From the NCBI GenBank assembly GCA_003648225.1, contig QMOL01000046.1, forward strand, positions 1-12,919: DNA of 12,919 nt, given 5' to 3'. The notes under the pieces were generated by a model. It made no database searches, was not told where the DNA came from, and saw only the letters and a list, made by a program, of their open reading frames with translations. Within the stretch, counting starts at the first letter, position 1, and every line of letters begins with the position of its first letter. This DNA is from Chlamydiota bacterium. Lineage in GTDB: Bacteria; Auribacterota; UBA3054; B51-G9. Of the stretch, positions 1-8,820 are shown in pieces. Both the position numbers and the translations under genes were made by a program.

Positions 1-2336
1 CTGTTATTTGTTATATAAAAATATCCTCCCGGCTGAATTGTCGGATTCGGATCATCATAAAGCCCTTGTCGCCATTTACTGTAAAGTGTTGCTTCATCTA
101 TCAAACCAACCTGATCGGCATAAGATCCTGTATTAATAACAATTCTCCAGTATTTAAGGCTTACCGGATGATCACTGATATTTATCATTTCCACTATGAC
201 CGGACTCATTAAATAAGCAGAAACGGCAACATTTTTATTCTGATATGCTTTCAAATCCGATGTTTTTCCAATTCCCCCGACATAACCGGTTTGTTTGCAA
301 GTTGCAATATTAACATTTATCCATCCGTTTTTCGCGCGAATAGGTTCACCGTCTTGATACGGTGTTCTAAGCAGCCACACTTTTGTTTGATTATCAGGAA
401 GCCGTAATGTACTACCTTCCAAATCTTTTGATGTTATCTCCATCATTTTGGTTTCGGAATATCTCGTCGGGTCACCGTCTAAATCGGTCATTTCGTTAAA
501 ACCTTTCCACGGGGTTTTATTCGCGCTAAGTTTATGATCGCCCGGCAGTAGAATATAAGATGTGTTATATCGGCTGTCCAGAATATTTCCTCCAAGATTA
601 TTTTCCCCGACATACACTTTGTAATATAGATTTTTGGGCGGGCGCCTAAGATTTTCATCAGAAAAAACCGGAAAATAAAAATTATCCTTCATTTCAGGAA
701 ATACAACTGTCAATCCTCCGTTATTCGCACGGTATAAATTATTTATTCGCACGCTGTTCATTTTGTTTGATACATTGGCTAAATATAAATAATATTCAAG
801 ATACTCATAAGAAAAACTATTGTCATTTTCATCACAGGCTATTTTGAGCTCATTCCCAGTATTCCCAATAATTGGATATGAAGCATATTTGAGTCTGTAA
901 CCGTCTTTGGAACCTAACATAAGCCAGGCATTTTTCCAAATATCAACTGGCCATCCTCCGTTTTTATTCATAAGAGATTTAAACTTATTAAAACCTTGCG
1001 GCTTTTTGGTCGGCGATGATGAAAGTTTAATTGTTGTATAATATTTAAAAGAAGTTTTAACTCCGTTCGTAAGATAATAATCGTCTTTCATCACTAATTT
1101 GTGCTTTGCACCCAAATGCTCTATTTTCCAACCAAATCCTTCTGTATTATATTTATCCGGTTGTTCATAAAACCAGCCCATTCTATAAACCCGGTTTCTT
1201 CCTTCCCAATAATCATCGTTTCTGTCAAAACGAAGCGTGTAACTACCGTCATTTGCCATAACTTCATTGAAACAAACAGCTTCAACCCCATATTCACTTC
1301 CCATAGTTGAGAGAACAGAATTCTCATCACGATAGTCGATAATATTTCCAACAAGCGTTCGCATGTTTTTTGACTTTGATTCAAAACGATTATCTTCATT
1401 CGCGCGGCGTAATAAAGAACTTATCTGGCGTTTTGACGCAACATTAATATTTATTTTTTTTGACTGCGTTTTATTAACCTCATCATAAAACATATTTCCA
1501 CTTTTGGAATTTATCGTGCCGAACTTACTTAAATAACGACTGGCAAGTAAGCTGAGTTGACCTTGCTTCGGCACTTCAATACAAGCTTCTTTTATGCTCG
1601 AAAAACTTCGATCATCCCACTTTGGATTAATAGGATCATATTCCTCCGGCTCATCAATTCCTTCATCGGGCTCATCAATAATACCGTCTGCGTCATTGTC
1701 AATTTGGTCGGATGCGTAACTAGATGCGGTAAGATTATCGTCAACTTTCGCCTGTCCAGGAGTTAAATCACGTCCATAACGATATTTAAGAATTCTTTTA
1801 GCAAAAGAAAGAGAAACAGGCAAACCCGCGTCTTTTCCATCCGTAAGCATTATTTCAAAAGTACCGATTCCTTCATTCTGCATTTTGCTATTTAATGCCC
1901 GCGCCACATTAATATTAATTTTTGATGCTTCATCTTCTATCAATACAGCATATCTGCCAATTATTTTGTCTTGCGTATTTTTAACATAAATCCAACGGCA
2001 TTCATTACTTTTCCCGTTTTTTATAATTCCGTCAATATTAATATTATTCTTCGGATTTTTAATTTCAGGAGAAAATGTAGTAAACATTTTTTCTGTTTTG
2101 TCATCCCAGGCTGGCTGCTCAATCGCATCTTCACGGATAACACACATAGCGTGCTCAAGAGCTGAATCGGCGATCAAATCAGCTTGTAATTTTGCGATTT
2201 GAACGTTCCCCATTTTGCTTTCTACCGACATGTTTATCGTAAAAACCGATGCGATAATCGCCAATACAACAAGAACGGCAAGCACAGCAATTAAAGCTAT
2301 GCCTTTAGTATTTTTACTAATAACATATGACGACAT
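1..2336 (-). CDS. GspK-like minor pseudopilin, large, with lamin-tail-like segment (3' end cut by window edge)
   Basis: The frame is open from ATG (2336-2334) to the left edge, 778 codons with no stop. The N-terminus is a type IV prepilin-like leader: a short polar stretch, then KG|IALIAVL with cleavage expected after Gly12, then a hydrophobic helix to about residue 33. Glu at +5 is absent, as in GspK, the minor pseudopilin that caps type II secretion pseudopili. Other GspK-type features are EDEASKININ (134-143), the acidic run with DNDADG and IDEPDEGIDEPEEYDP (about 210-235; the family's calcium-binding-like segment), and NIIDYRDEN (331-339). Canonical GspK has about 300-350 residues, so more than half of this protein is extra. 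The visible end (about 713-778, VEMINISDHPVSLKYWRIV then QPGGYFYIT) resembles a lamin-tail domain. There is only a weak GTGGA ribosome site before ATG, and an in-frame GTG lies three codons upstream. No other secretion gene is visible, so a role in a dedicated secretion or pilus system is inferred. Confidence 0.8.
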   Translation of the reverse strand, partial: MSSYVISKNTKGIALIAVLAVLVVLAIIASVFTINMSVESKMGNVQIAKLQADLIADSALEHAMCVIREDAIEQPAWDDKTEKMFTTFSPEIKNPKNNINIDGIIKNGKSNECRWIYVKNTQDKIIGRYAVLIEDEASKININVARALNSKMQNEGIGTFEIMLTDGKDAGLPVSLSFAKRILKYRYGRDLTPGQAKVDDNLTASSYASDQIDNDADGIIDEPDEGIDEPEEYDPINPKWDDRSFSSIKEACIEVPKQGQLSLLASRYLSKFGTINSKSGNMFYDEVNKTQSKKININVASKRQISSLLRRANEDNRFESKSKNMRTLVGNIIDYRDENSVLSTMGSEYGVEAVCFNEVMANDGSYTLRFDRNDDYWEGRNRVYRMGWFYEQPDKYNTEGFGWKIEHLGAKHKLVMKDDYYLTNGVKTSFKYYTTIKLSSSPTKKPQGFNKFKSLMNKNGGWPVDIWKNAWLMLGSKDGYRLKYASYPIIGNTGNELKIACDENDNSFSYEYLEYYLYLANVSNKMNSVRINNLYRANNGGLTVVFPEMKDNFYFPVFSDENLRRPPKNLYYKVYVGENNLGGNILDSRYNTSYILLPGDHKLSANKTPWKGFNEMTDLDGDPTRYSETKMMEITSKDLEGSTLRLPDNQTKVWLLRTPYQDGEPIRAKNGWINVNIATCKQTGYVGGIGKTSDLKAYQNKNVAVSAYLMSPVIVEMINISDHPVSLKYWRIVINTGSYADQVGLIDEATLYSKWRQGLYDDPNPTIQPGGYFYITNN

Positions 2337-2547
2337 ATTTTCCACTTTTAACGATATATATTATAAAGACAGTTTATTTTATTATACTTTTTATATCTTT
2401 TTATTACAATAACAGGCATAAAATTTCCTTTTTTTGCAATTTGACCATTATTATAATATTCCTTTTGCATAAAAATCAATACTTTAGTAGTCTATTATTA
2501 CGAGAACTCTTTATTGATATCAATATACTTTTTAATCTAATAAGGTA
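2337..2547. promoter_or_regulatory. AT-rich divergent intergenic region
   Basis: This gap separates the minus-strand pseudopilin gene from the plus-strand sigma factor operon, so promoters for both are expected here. A clean TATAAT lies at 2452-2457 on the plus strand, but no good -35 box sits 16-18 bases before it. A TTGACC at 2441-2446 has no convincing partner. The base composition is so AT-rich that chance -10-like boxes are likely. A perfect palindrome at 2513-2524 is listed separately. I see no clear ECF-type GGAAC -35 with a correctly spaced -10. Confidence 0.4.
2513..2524. promoter_or_regulatory. Perfect 12-base palindrome, candidate operator
   Basis: ATTGATATCAAT is a perfect two-fold symmetric site ending 23 bases before the sigma factor ATG. 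Its position just ahead of an autoregulated class of gene fits an operator for a dimeric regulator. Short AT-rich palindromes do arise by chance in such sequence, and no second copy was seen in this intergenic region. Confidence 0.25.
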
Positions 2548-3051
2548 ATGAACGTGACTTATAAAACAAATGACCTTATTTTGGAATGGTTCGAAATCTA
2601 TAAAAACCCGCTCTACGGGTACATTTGTTCCCTGCTGCGGAATCGCGCTGATGCTGATGATGTTTTTCAGGAAACATTTACCGCATTACTGCAGCGTGGC
2701 GAGAAAATTTCCAAAATAAAATATCCGAAAACTTATATCTATCATATCGCGAGAAATAAATCCTTCGATCTGATGAAGAAATACAAAAAACAACCCGTTT
2801 CAATCGAAAGTCTGCTCGTTCAACCTTCAGAAGAAGTATTTCCCGATTGGATAGATGCTGAAATGCTTAACGCGGCATTAAACAAAATCTCGGAAAAGGA
2901 AAGGGAAATTATTCTGTTGAAAATTTATGACCAAATGACTTTCAGAGAAATCGCTAAAATTACACACAGTCTCCTTCCAACAGTCGCTGCACGTTATCTT
3001 CGCGGCATTAAGAAGTTGAAAAAGTTAATGGAGAAAAATTATGAAGAGTAA
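2548..3051 (+). CDS. ECF-family RNA polymerase sigma factor
   Basis: This 167-residue protein directs RNA polymerase to a specific promoter set. Sigma region 2 spans about residues 12-80 and includes DADDVFQETFTALL (35-48) and the YIYHIARNKSFDLMKKYKK stretch (63-81) typical of regions 2.2-2.4. Region 4 spans about 108-160, with LNKISEKEREIILLK and the helix-turn-helix MTFREIAKITHSLLPTVAAR. No C-terminal extension is present, so it is a minimal ECF sigma. The last 11 bases overlap the following membrane vWA gene, an arrangement usual for sigma/anti-sigma pairs. The start is uncertain: the only ribosome-site-like AAGG (2542-2545) is just two bases before ATG, but is eight bases before the in-frame GTG at 2554, so translation may begin at GTG two codons later. 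Target promoters cannot be told from the sequence. Confidence 0.92.
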   Translation: MNVTYKTNDLILEWFEIYKNPLYGYICSLLRNRADADDVFQETFTALLQRGEKISKIKYPKTYIYHIARNKSFDLMKKYKKQPVSIESLLVQPSEEVFPDWIDAEMLNAALNKISEKEREIILLKIYDQMTFREIAKITHSLLPTVAARYLRGIKKLKKLMEKNYEE

Positions 3052-6000
3052 AAAATTAATAAAAGAGATGAAAAAATTTAACCGGCAGGTTCCTTCCGAA
3101 CAATTACAGGACGAAATCCGGCACAATATAAAAACGAATTTTGTTTTTGAAGAAAAACCTGCACCAAATCTTAAAAAATCCGTTATGAAAAAAATCATTT
3201 TCGCTTCAGGAGGATTATTTGCCGGAATTGTTGCAACTCTATTTATTATTTCACTGCTTCCTGTAGGTATGGATTCTTTTAATCCTTCACACGACAGTTC
3301 AGACAAGATAGAATTAGAGCAAAAAGTTAATCCTGTGCTAAGGAATGTTAAAATTCAAGAAAACAAAGAAATCACCGCGAATTTTAAAAAAGCCAATAAA
3401 AAATCCTTAAATAGCCAAAAATTTGCCTGTGTTAGAAGTAAAAGAAAAATCCACTCTAAACCTCAAAATATTGTAGATCGTAAAATGGTATGCCTTAATG
3501 AAGCAATTTGCGATTTTGATGGACCGATATTACGTGAGAATCGTTCAGGTTTGATTCCTTCAATGCCGATCATCAAACCGCGAAAGGAGGAGGAATTCAA
3601 CACGGAAGATTATGACAGAATTTATGATAATGAGTTTAAAACCGCCGCAAACACCCCGCTGTCAACTTTTTCTATTGATGTTGATTCCGCTTCCTACGCG
3701 AATTTACGCCGTTTTTTAAATTCCAATACTTTACCACCGAAAGACGCGGTAAGAATTGAGGAAATGATAAATTATTTTACTTATGATTATCCTCAGCCGA
3801 AGGGCAACGCGCCCTTTTCCATAATCACGGAAGTTTCAAAATGTCCATGGAATAAAGAAAATAATCTGGTGATGATCGGTCTTCAGGGTAAAAAAATTAA
3901 AATCGATAAACTCCCGCCGAATAATCTCGTCTTTCTGCTTGATGTTTCCGGATCGATGAGTTCACCGAACAAATTACCGCTTCTGAAATCCGCTTTTAAA
4001 CTTCTTACAAAACAACTCCGCTCGGAAGACCGGGTATCAATAGTTGTTTATGCCGGTGCAGCGGGATTAGTTCTTGACTCAACTTCCGGCAATCAAAAAG
4101 AAAAAATCCTGTCAGCGATTGAAAAACTCAACGCGGGCGGGTCAACCGCCGGCGGCGCGGGAATCAAATTAGCTTATAAAATCGCGAAAGAAAATTTGAT
4201 TTCCAACGGCAATAACAGAATTATTATCGCGACCGACGGAGATTTTAATATCGGGCAGAGCAGTGATTCAGCTCTCGTAAGAATGATAGAAGAAAAACGG
4301 AATGACGGAATATTTTTAACCGTTCTTGGTTTCGGTATGGGTAATTATAAAGATAATAAAATGGAAAAACTCGCCGATAAAGGGAACGGGAATTACGCTT
4401 ATATTGATGACATTATGGAAGCTAAAAAAGTGCTTGTTAACGAGCTCGGAGCAACACTTTTTACTATCGCCAAAGACGTTAAACTGCAGATTGAGTTTAA
4501 TCCGGCGGAAGTTAAAGCTTATCGCTTAATCGGTTATGAAAACAGAATTCTTGCCAAAGAAGATTTTAATGATGATAAAAAAGACGCGGGCGAACTTGGG
4601 GCAGGACATTCCGTAACGGCATTTTATGAAATTGTTCCTGCGGATTCAACGCAGACATTCGCGAAAGTTGATGATTTAAAATATCAGAAAACAAAGATTA
4701 ATAAAAGCAAAGAGTTATTAACCGTAAAACTGCGCTACAAAAAACCGAAAGAAAATAAAAGCAGATTAATTACTAAAATCGTTAAAAAAGATGATGTTAG
4801 AAACAAAATGTCAGAAAATTGTTCTTTCGCAAGCGCAGTCGCGGAATTCGGTATGCTGCTTCGCGATTCAAAATACAAGGGTAACGCGTCATTAAAAACA
4901 GTGCTTCACCGCGCGAGAAATTCAAAAGGAAAAGATTATGACGGTTATCGCGCGGAATTTATTCGCCTCGTTGAACGTGCCGAATTGATAGATCCGAGCT
5001 TAGGCAAATCGTCAAAAACAATAAATTCTCCTGTTTTACGCGGCTCTGTTTCTCTTGCCGGTAAAACTTCCGGAATTGACGCTAAAGTTTGGGCAGAAGA
5101 TATAAATAACAAATTACATGAGCCAATTTATAAAACTACAATTGAAACAAAAAGTGGTGGTTTTCTTACAGGAAAACTTATTTCAGAGTCAGGGGAAATT
5201 ATTACAAATGTAAAAGCTACTTACGACGTTTACGGAGGTAACGGAAATTTAAAATCAGGCGATAAAATACCGATTAATATTGAAAAAGACGGGACATATA
5301 CTACACCGAATCTGCCAATTGGGAAATGTGATATTAGATTCTCTGCTCCGGGCTTTCTTGAAGCACGCGTTGAAACTTATCTTAAGAATGGAGAAACAAT
5401 TATTAAAGACGCTATATTTAAAAGTTATGAAAAAAACTTGTGTGTTGTAAGAGATTCAATAACTAAAGAACGCGTGAGCAATGTGGAAATTATTTGTATT
5501 TCACCAACTAATATAAATTCAAAACCGTTAGATAGTTTTACAGATGCAGATGGTGAATTTCGTGTGCTTCTTGGAATGGAAGATTTATATTTGGAATTCC
5601 GTCATCCTGATTACGCAACTATTCGGAATTATTTCCAAAGCAGAAACACTCCTCGTAAAAAAACTGTTGAAATTTCAAAAGGCGGAAATGTTTTGATAAA
5701 AGTTATAGATGAAAACAATGAACCTATTCCGGATAGCAAAGTAAAACTTGTTGCTAATTATAGATGGCGCAGACCTTATAACGCAGAATTCAATAATTTA
5801 TTTATTGGTAAGTCCGATGATCTCGGCGAAACATTATTCGAAAATGTTCCGTCTCATCTTCCTTTTATTATTGCCGATGTGACAGATTGTTCAAATGTAT
5901 TAACACGAAGTAAGCACTTTAAAATTAAGCCGGGTATAACAACAACCGTAATGGTCAGTAAAGTTGATGCAAAACTTATAGTTCGGTTTTCCGAGCCTGT

Positions 6001-7261
6001 ACTCGGAAAGTCTATTCGGGTTGAGCTTTCCGCGCCTAATGGTTGGTTTCAGTATAATGATTTTTTTAAAACAAGTAATGAATGGATTTTGCCCGGAGTT
6101 ATAAAAGGAAATTACAAAATTTTTATTCGTGGTGGCGATATTCAAAATATTGAAACAAATATTTTTATTGAAGGAAAAGTTGATACAATTCTTAAAATTA
6201 ATAATTCAAATACTAACGCAACAGGAGTAATAAAAGGTATCATTCACACTCCTTCCGGTGAAAAACTCTCTGCATACGTGCATGCGTGGAAACATGGCAA
6301 GATGCCAAAAAATAAGCAAAAGCTTCATTATGGAGATGAATGTGCATCTTATGCCTATCCAAAACATGGTGATTTTGTTATTGACAAACTTAATCTCAAA
6401 GGAATTTATGATATTCGTATCGAAATTGCCGGACTTACAAATATTTTTTGTTACTCCGTTGTTCCTAATTGCGAACCGCTTGATATAGTTACACCTCCGG
6501 CATATCGCGTTACGGGAAGTCTTGTCAACAGCGATGGAGACCCAATTAAGGGAATGATATGGATAAGCAGTTTTCTTTTTGGACAGCATAATACAAGTGA
6601 TTTTGAACTGTATCCTGTTTTTCCTGGAAATTATACAATAAAAATAATAACAGAAAATCATCCTCTTCTAAAACGAAATGTAACCATTAGTTCAAGCGAT
6701 GTTGACCTTGGAGAAATTGTTATTGATGACGAAGGAATTGTTATTAGTGGAAGACTTCTTGATTCTAAGGGCAAGCCAATTATTGACAAGAGAATTAGGA
6801 TGTATGGACCACCAAATATGAGTGTTATCGGCGAGACACAGAATGACATGCATTCTGATAAATCTAATGATGATGGTAGATTTGAAGTTAGAAATTTACC
6901 TTCAGATGAAATTATATCTCTTCATCTTTTTGATGATCATTTCTCACGCAATATTGGTCCATTTTCAATTGATACTGATATTGGAGATGTAATTATCAAA
7001 TCACCGCCATTTACTATTCTTACAGTTTTAAAAGCCGATGGTTCCCCTGCATCAGGTTTATATGTTAACAGAAAAAAATTAGATGAAAATGGGCACTTTC
7101 AAGGACAATTAGATGAAAATTCTGATTCTGTAACAATTCATAAAACTAAACCTGGCGCATTTAAAGGTGAGTCTAACATGTATACAGTAGATATTCCAAT
7201 TACTGACAGTCTCACAAACCAGGTGACTATAACTTTACCTGAAAATTTTTATAACAAATGA
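3041..7261 (+). CDS. Membrane-anchored YfbK-type vWA protein with long C-terminal beta-sandwich array; possible anti-sigma/sensor
   Basis: This is a 1406-residue protein. Residues 1-50 are short, basic and probably cytoplasmic, and about 52-75 form one membrane span. A polar, Lys/Asn-rich linker runs to about 195. Then come the three parts of the YfbK family: the N-terminal vWF_A-associated domain (197-285, with NTPLSTFSIDVDSASYANLR and VRIEEMINYF), the vWA domain (about 290-470), and the DUF3520-like domain (about 475-655, with ELGAGHSVTAFYE and DYDGYRAEFIRLVERAEL). The metal-ion-dependent adhesion site is intact: DVSGSM (D301, S303, S305), T369 and D399. From about 706 to the end there are roughly eight modules of 75-100 residues resembling carboxypeptidase-regulatory/Cna-B-type beta sandwiches (near 706, 799, 881, 976, 1060, 1157, 1232, 1324). 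YfbK homologues are usually near 600 residues. GGAG at 3030-3033 precedes the ATG by seven bases. The topology plus overlap with the sigma gene suggests an anti-sigma role, but no zinc-binding anti-sigma motif is seen. Confidence 0.9.
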   Translation: MKSKKLIKEMKKFNRQVPSEQLQDEIRHNIKTNFVFEEKPAPNLKKSVMKKIIFASGGLFAGIVATLFIISLLPVGMDSFNPSHDSSDKIELEQKVNPVLRNVKIQENKEITANFKKANKKSLNSQKFACVRSKRKIHSKPQNIVDRKMVCLNEAICDFDGPILRENRSGLIPSMPIIKPRKEEEFNTEDYDRIYDNEFKTAANTPLSTFSIDVDSASYANLRRFLNSNTLPPKDAVRIEEMINYFTYDYPQPKGNAPFSIITEVSKCPWNKENNLVMIGLQGKKIKIDKLPPNNLVFLLDVSGSMSSPNKLPLLKSAFKLLTKQLRSEDRVSIVVYAGAAGLVLDSTSGNQKEKILSAIEKLNAGGSTAGGAGIKLAYKIAKENLISNGNNRIIIATDGDFNIGQSSDSALVRMIEEKRNDGIFLTVLGFGMGNYKDNKMEKLADKGNGNYAYIDDIMEAKKVLVNELGATLFTIAKDVKLQIEFNPAEVKAYRLIGYENRILAKEDFNDDKKDAGELGAGHSVTAFYEIVPADSTQTFAKVDDLKYQKTKINKSKELLTVKLRYKKPKENKSRLITKIVKKDDVRNKMSENCSFASAVAEFGMLLRDSKYKGNASLKTVLHRARNSKGKDYDGYRAEFIRLVERAELIDPSLGKSSKTINSPVLRGSVSLAGKTSGIDAKVWAEDINNKLHEPIYKTTIETKSGGFLTGKLISESGEIITNVKATYDVYGGNGNLKSGDKIPINIEKDGTYTTPNLPIGKCDIRFSAPGFLEARVETYLKNGETIIKDAIFKSYEKNLCVVRDSITKERVSNVEIICISPTNINSKPLDSFTDADGEFRVLLGMEDLYLEFRHPDYATIRNYFQSRNTPRKKTVEISKGGNVLIKVIDENNEPIPDSKVKLVANYRWRRPYNAEFNNLFIGKSDDLGETLFENVPSHLPFIIADVTDCSNVLTRSKHFKIKPGITTTVMVSKVDAKLIVRFSEPVLGKSIRVELSAPNGWFQYNDFFKTSNEWILPGVIKGNYKIFIRGGDIQNIETNIFIEGKVDTILKINNSNTNATGVIKGIIHTPSGEKLSAYVHAWKHGKMPKNKQKLHYGDECASYAYPKHGDFVIDKLNLKGIYDIRIEIAGLTNIFCYSVVPNCEPLDIVTPPAYRVTGSLVNSDGDPIKGMIWISSFLFGQHNTSDFELYPVFPGNYTIKIITENHPLLKRNVTISSSDVDLGEIVIDDEGIVISGRLLDSKGKPIIDKRIRMYGPPNMSVIGETQNDMHSDKSNDDGRFEVRNLPSDEIISLHLFDDHFSRNIGPFSIDTDIGDVIIKSPPFTILTVLKADGSPASGLYVNRKKLDENGHFQGQLDENSDSVTIHKTKPGAFKGESNMYTVDIPITDSLTNQVTITLPENFYNK

Positions 7262-7291
7262 TATAATTGAAAATAGTTCAAAATATTACCG

Positions 7292-7318
7292 ATTTTGTCT
7301 ATTTGGTCTGCTTTGTCT
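7292..7318 (+). repeat. Three-unit array of 9-base period
   Basis: Three consecutive 9-base units (7292-7300, 7301-7309, 7310-7318) each end in GTCT and follow the pattern nyTTkGTCT, for example ATTTTGTCT and ATTTGGTCT. The array lies in the 91-base gap after the vWA gene and before the ribosome site AAGGAG (7338-7343) of the DUF4139 gene. Its three-unit, 9-base layout matches the arrays in the 12148-12677 gap. The gap shows no obvious terminator, so the two genes may be co-transcribed. Confidence 0.5.
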
Positions 7319-7352
7319 GTAATTAAACAACATAAACAAGGAGCTTAAAAAA

Positions 7353-8798
7353 ATGAAAAATTTACTATTAATTCTTTCCACAATTCTTTTTACCGGTTTC
7401 GGTTATTCCGAAAATATTAAAACCAATAAAATTTCTGACGCAACGTCCACTCTCGCAGACCAGAAAAAAATCGCCGTTACTATTTATAATGCCGGATTCG
7501 GTGTTGTGCGCGATCAGCGTGAAATAACCCTGCCGACAGGAATTGTTGATTTAAAATTTATGGAAGTTGCAAGTCGAATTCAACCGGAAACAGTTCAAAT
7601 CGACCCGGTTACCGCCGGAAATAAATTAACTGTTCTTGAGCAGAATTACGAATACGATTTAATGTCACCGGCAAAACTTATGGAAAAATATGTCGGTAAA
7701 AAAGTTACTCTTATTCAAAAAAATGACTTCAAAGGTGAACGATTGCCGGTAGAAGCTACTTTGATTAGTTACAATGCCCGGCAGCCGATCTATAAAATTG
7801 GAAATAAAATCGTCATTAATCGCGGGTTCGAAGAAGTCGAACTGCCGACAATCCCTGAAAATCTTGTTTCCGAGCCGACATTAATTTGGAAACTTGAAAA
7901 TTTTTTCCCAAAAAAACAAGAAATTGTCGCAAATTATATGACACGGGGAATGAGATGGAACGCTGATTATGTCGCAGTGTTGTCTGCAGACGACAAAAAA
8001 TGTGGATTGAACGGATGGGTAACAATCGACAATAATTGTGGTGCGACATTTAAAAATGCGCAACTGAAACTTGTGGCCGGCGATGTTCAAAAACTCCAGC
8101 CGCAACTTTTTTATGAAAATGATTCGTCCAGCATGGCAGAAGTAAAACGAAAGCGGAATAAGCCGGCTTTTAAAGAAGAAAGTTTATTTGAATATCACAT
8201 GTACACACTTGACCGACCAACAACCTTAAAACAAAATCAGAAGAAGCAGGTTTCGTTGCTTGAGGCACATGGAATTGATGTTACTAAAATTTATCGTTGC
8301 ATCGGTCAGAATTATTATTATAGAAGTCGTCGCGGTGATATGATTAAAAACATAAAAATCGGTGTTTTTATTTCGTTTATGAACAGTAAAACTAATAATC
8401 TCGGCATGCCTCTCCCAAAAGGTACCGTTAGAGTTTATAAAGCTGATTCTTCAGGAAATAATCAGTTCATCGGTGAAGATAGAATCGATCACACTCCGAA
8501 AAACGAAAAAATAGAAGTTAAATTGGGCGATGCTTTCGATATAGTTTCCGAACGCCGGCAGACTTTCTGGAAAAGACTTGGTGACAGCACTTATGACACC
8601 GGCTGGGAAATTAAGATTAGAAATCATAAAGATGAGGATATAGTTGTGAATGTTGTTGAACCATTCGGCTGTGACTGGACAATTTTAGAAAGTTCGCAGG
8701 ACTATGAAAAACGCGACGCATTCACCGCGGTATTCAAAGTTCCGGTTAAGAAAGATTCGGAAACAGTGTTAACTTATATAGTTAGATTAAAGTGGTGA
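7353..8798 (+). CDS. Exported DUF4139-domain protein
   Basis: This 481-residue protein has a signal peptide (MKNLLLILSTILFTGFGYS, cleavage near residue 19). An N-terminal beta-rich segment follows (about 37-115, with VTIYNAGFGVVRDQREITLP, as in DUF4139/mucoidy-inhibitor-like proteins). The DUF4139 core covers about 180-481: MRWNADY (200-206), GWVTIDNNCGATFKNAQLKLVA (about 221-242), and the typical ending VLTYIVRLKW. The biochemical role of DUF4139 is not known; members are extracytoplasmic. AAGGAG at 7338-7343, nine bases before ATG, is a strong ribosome site that fixes the start. The gene follows the vWA gene by 91 bases on the same strand and is probably in its operon. It may be a partner of the vWA protein at the cell surface, which is inferred from position only. 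Confidence 0.85.
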   Translation: MKNLLLILSTILFTGFGYSENIKTNKISDATSTLADQKKIAVTIYNAGFGVVRDQREITLPTGIVDLKFMEVASRIQPETVQIDPVTAGNKLTVLEQNYEYDLMSPAKLMEKYVGKKVTLIQKNDFKGERLPVEATLISYNARQPIYKIGNKIVINRGFEEVELPTIPENLVSEPTLIWKLENFFPKKQEIVANYMTRGMRWNADYVAVLSADDKKCGLNGWVTIDNNCGATFKNAQLKLVAGDVQKLQPQLFYENDSSSMAEVKRKRNKPAFKEESLFEYHMYTLDRPTTLKQNQKKQVSLLEAHGIDVTKIYRCIGQNYYYRSRRGDMIKNIKIGVFISFMNSKTNNLGMPLPKGTVRVYKADSSGNNQFIGEDRIDHTPKNEKIEVKLGDAFDIVSERRQTFWKRLGDSTYDTGWEIKIRNHKDEDIVVNVVEPFGCDWTILESSQDYEKRDAFTAVFKVPVKKDSETVLTYIVRLKW

Positions 8799-8820
8799 AA
8801 TTTAACATTTGACGTTAACT

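Noticed and set aside
1121..1399. 92-residue minus-strand frame inside the pseudopilin gene
   Set aside because: It overlaps, out of frame, the 778-codon pseudopilin frame on the same strand, which shows clear GspK motifs; no ribosome site or family likeness.
6206..6661. 151-residue antisense open frame within the vWA gene
   Set aside because: It lies wholly within the AT-rich modular part of a gene with good domain evidence. The composition is Ile/Asn/Lys/Cys-rich as expected of a shadow frame.
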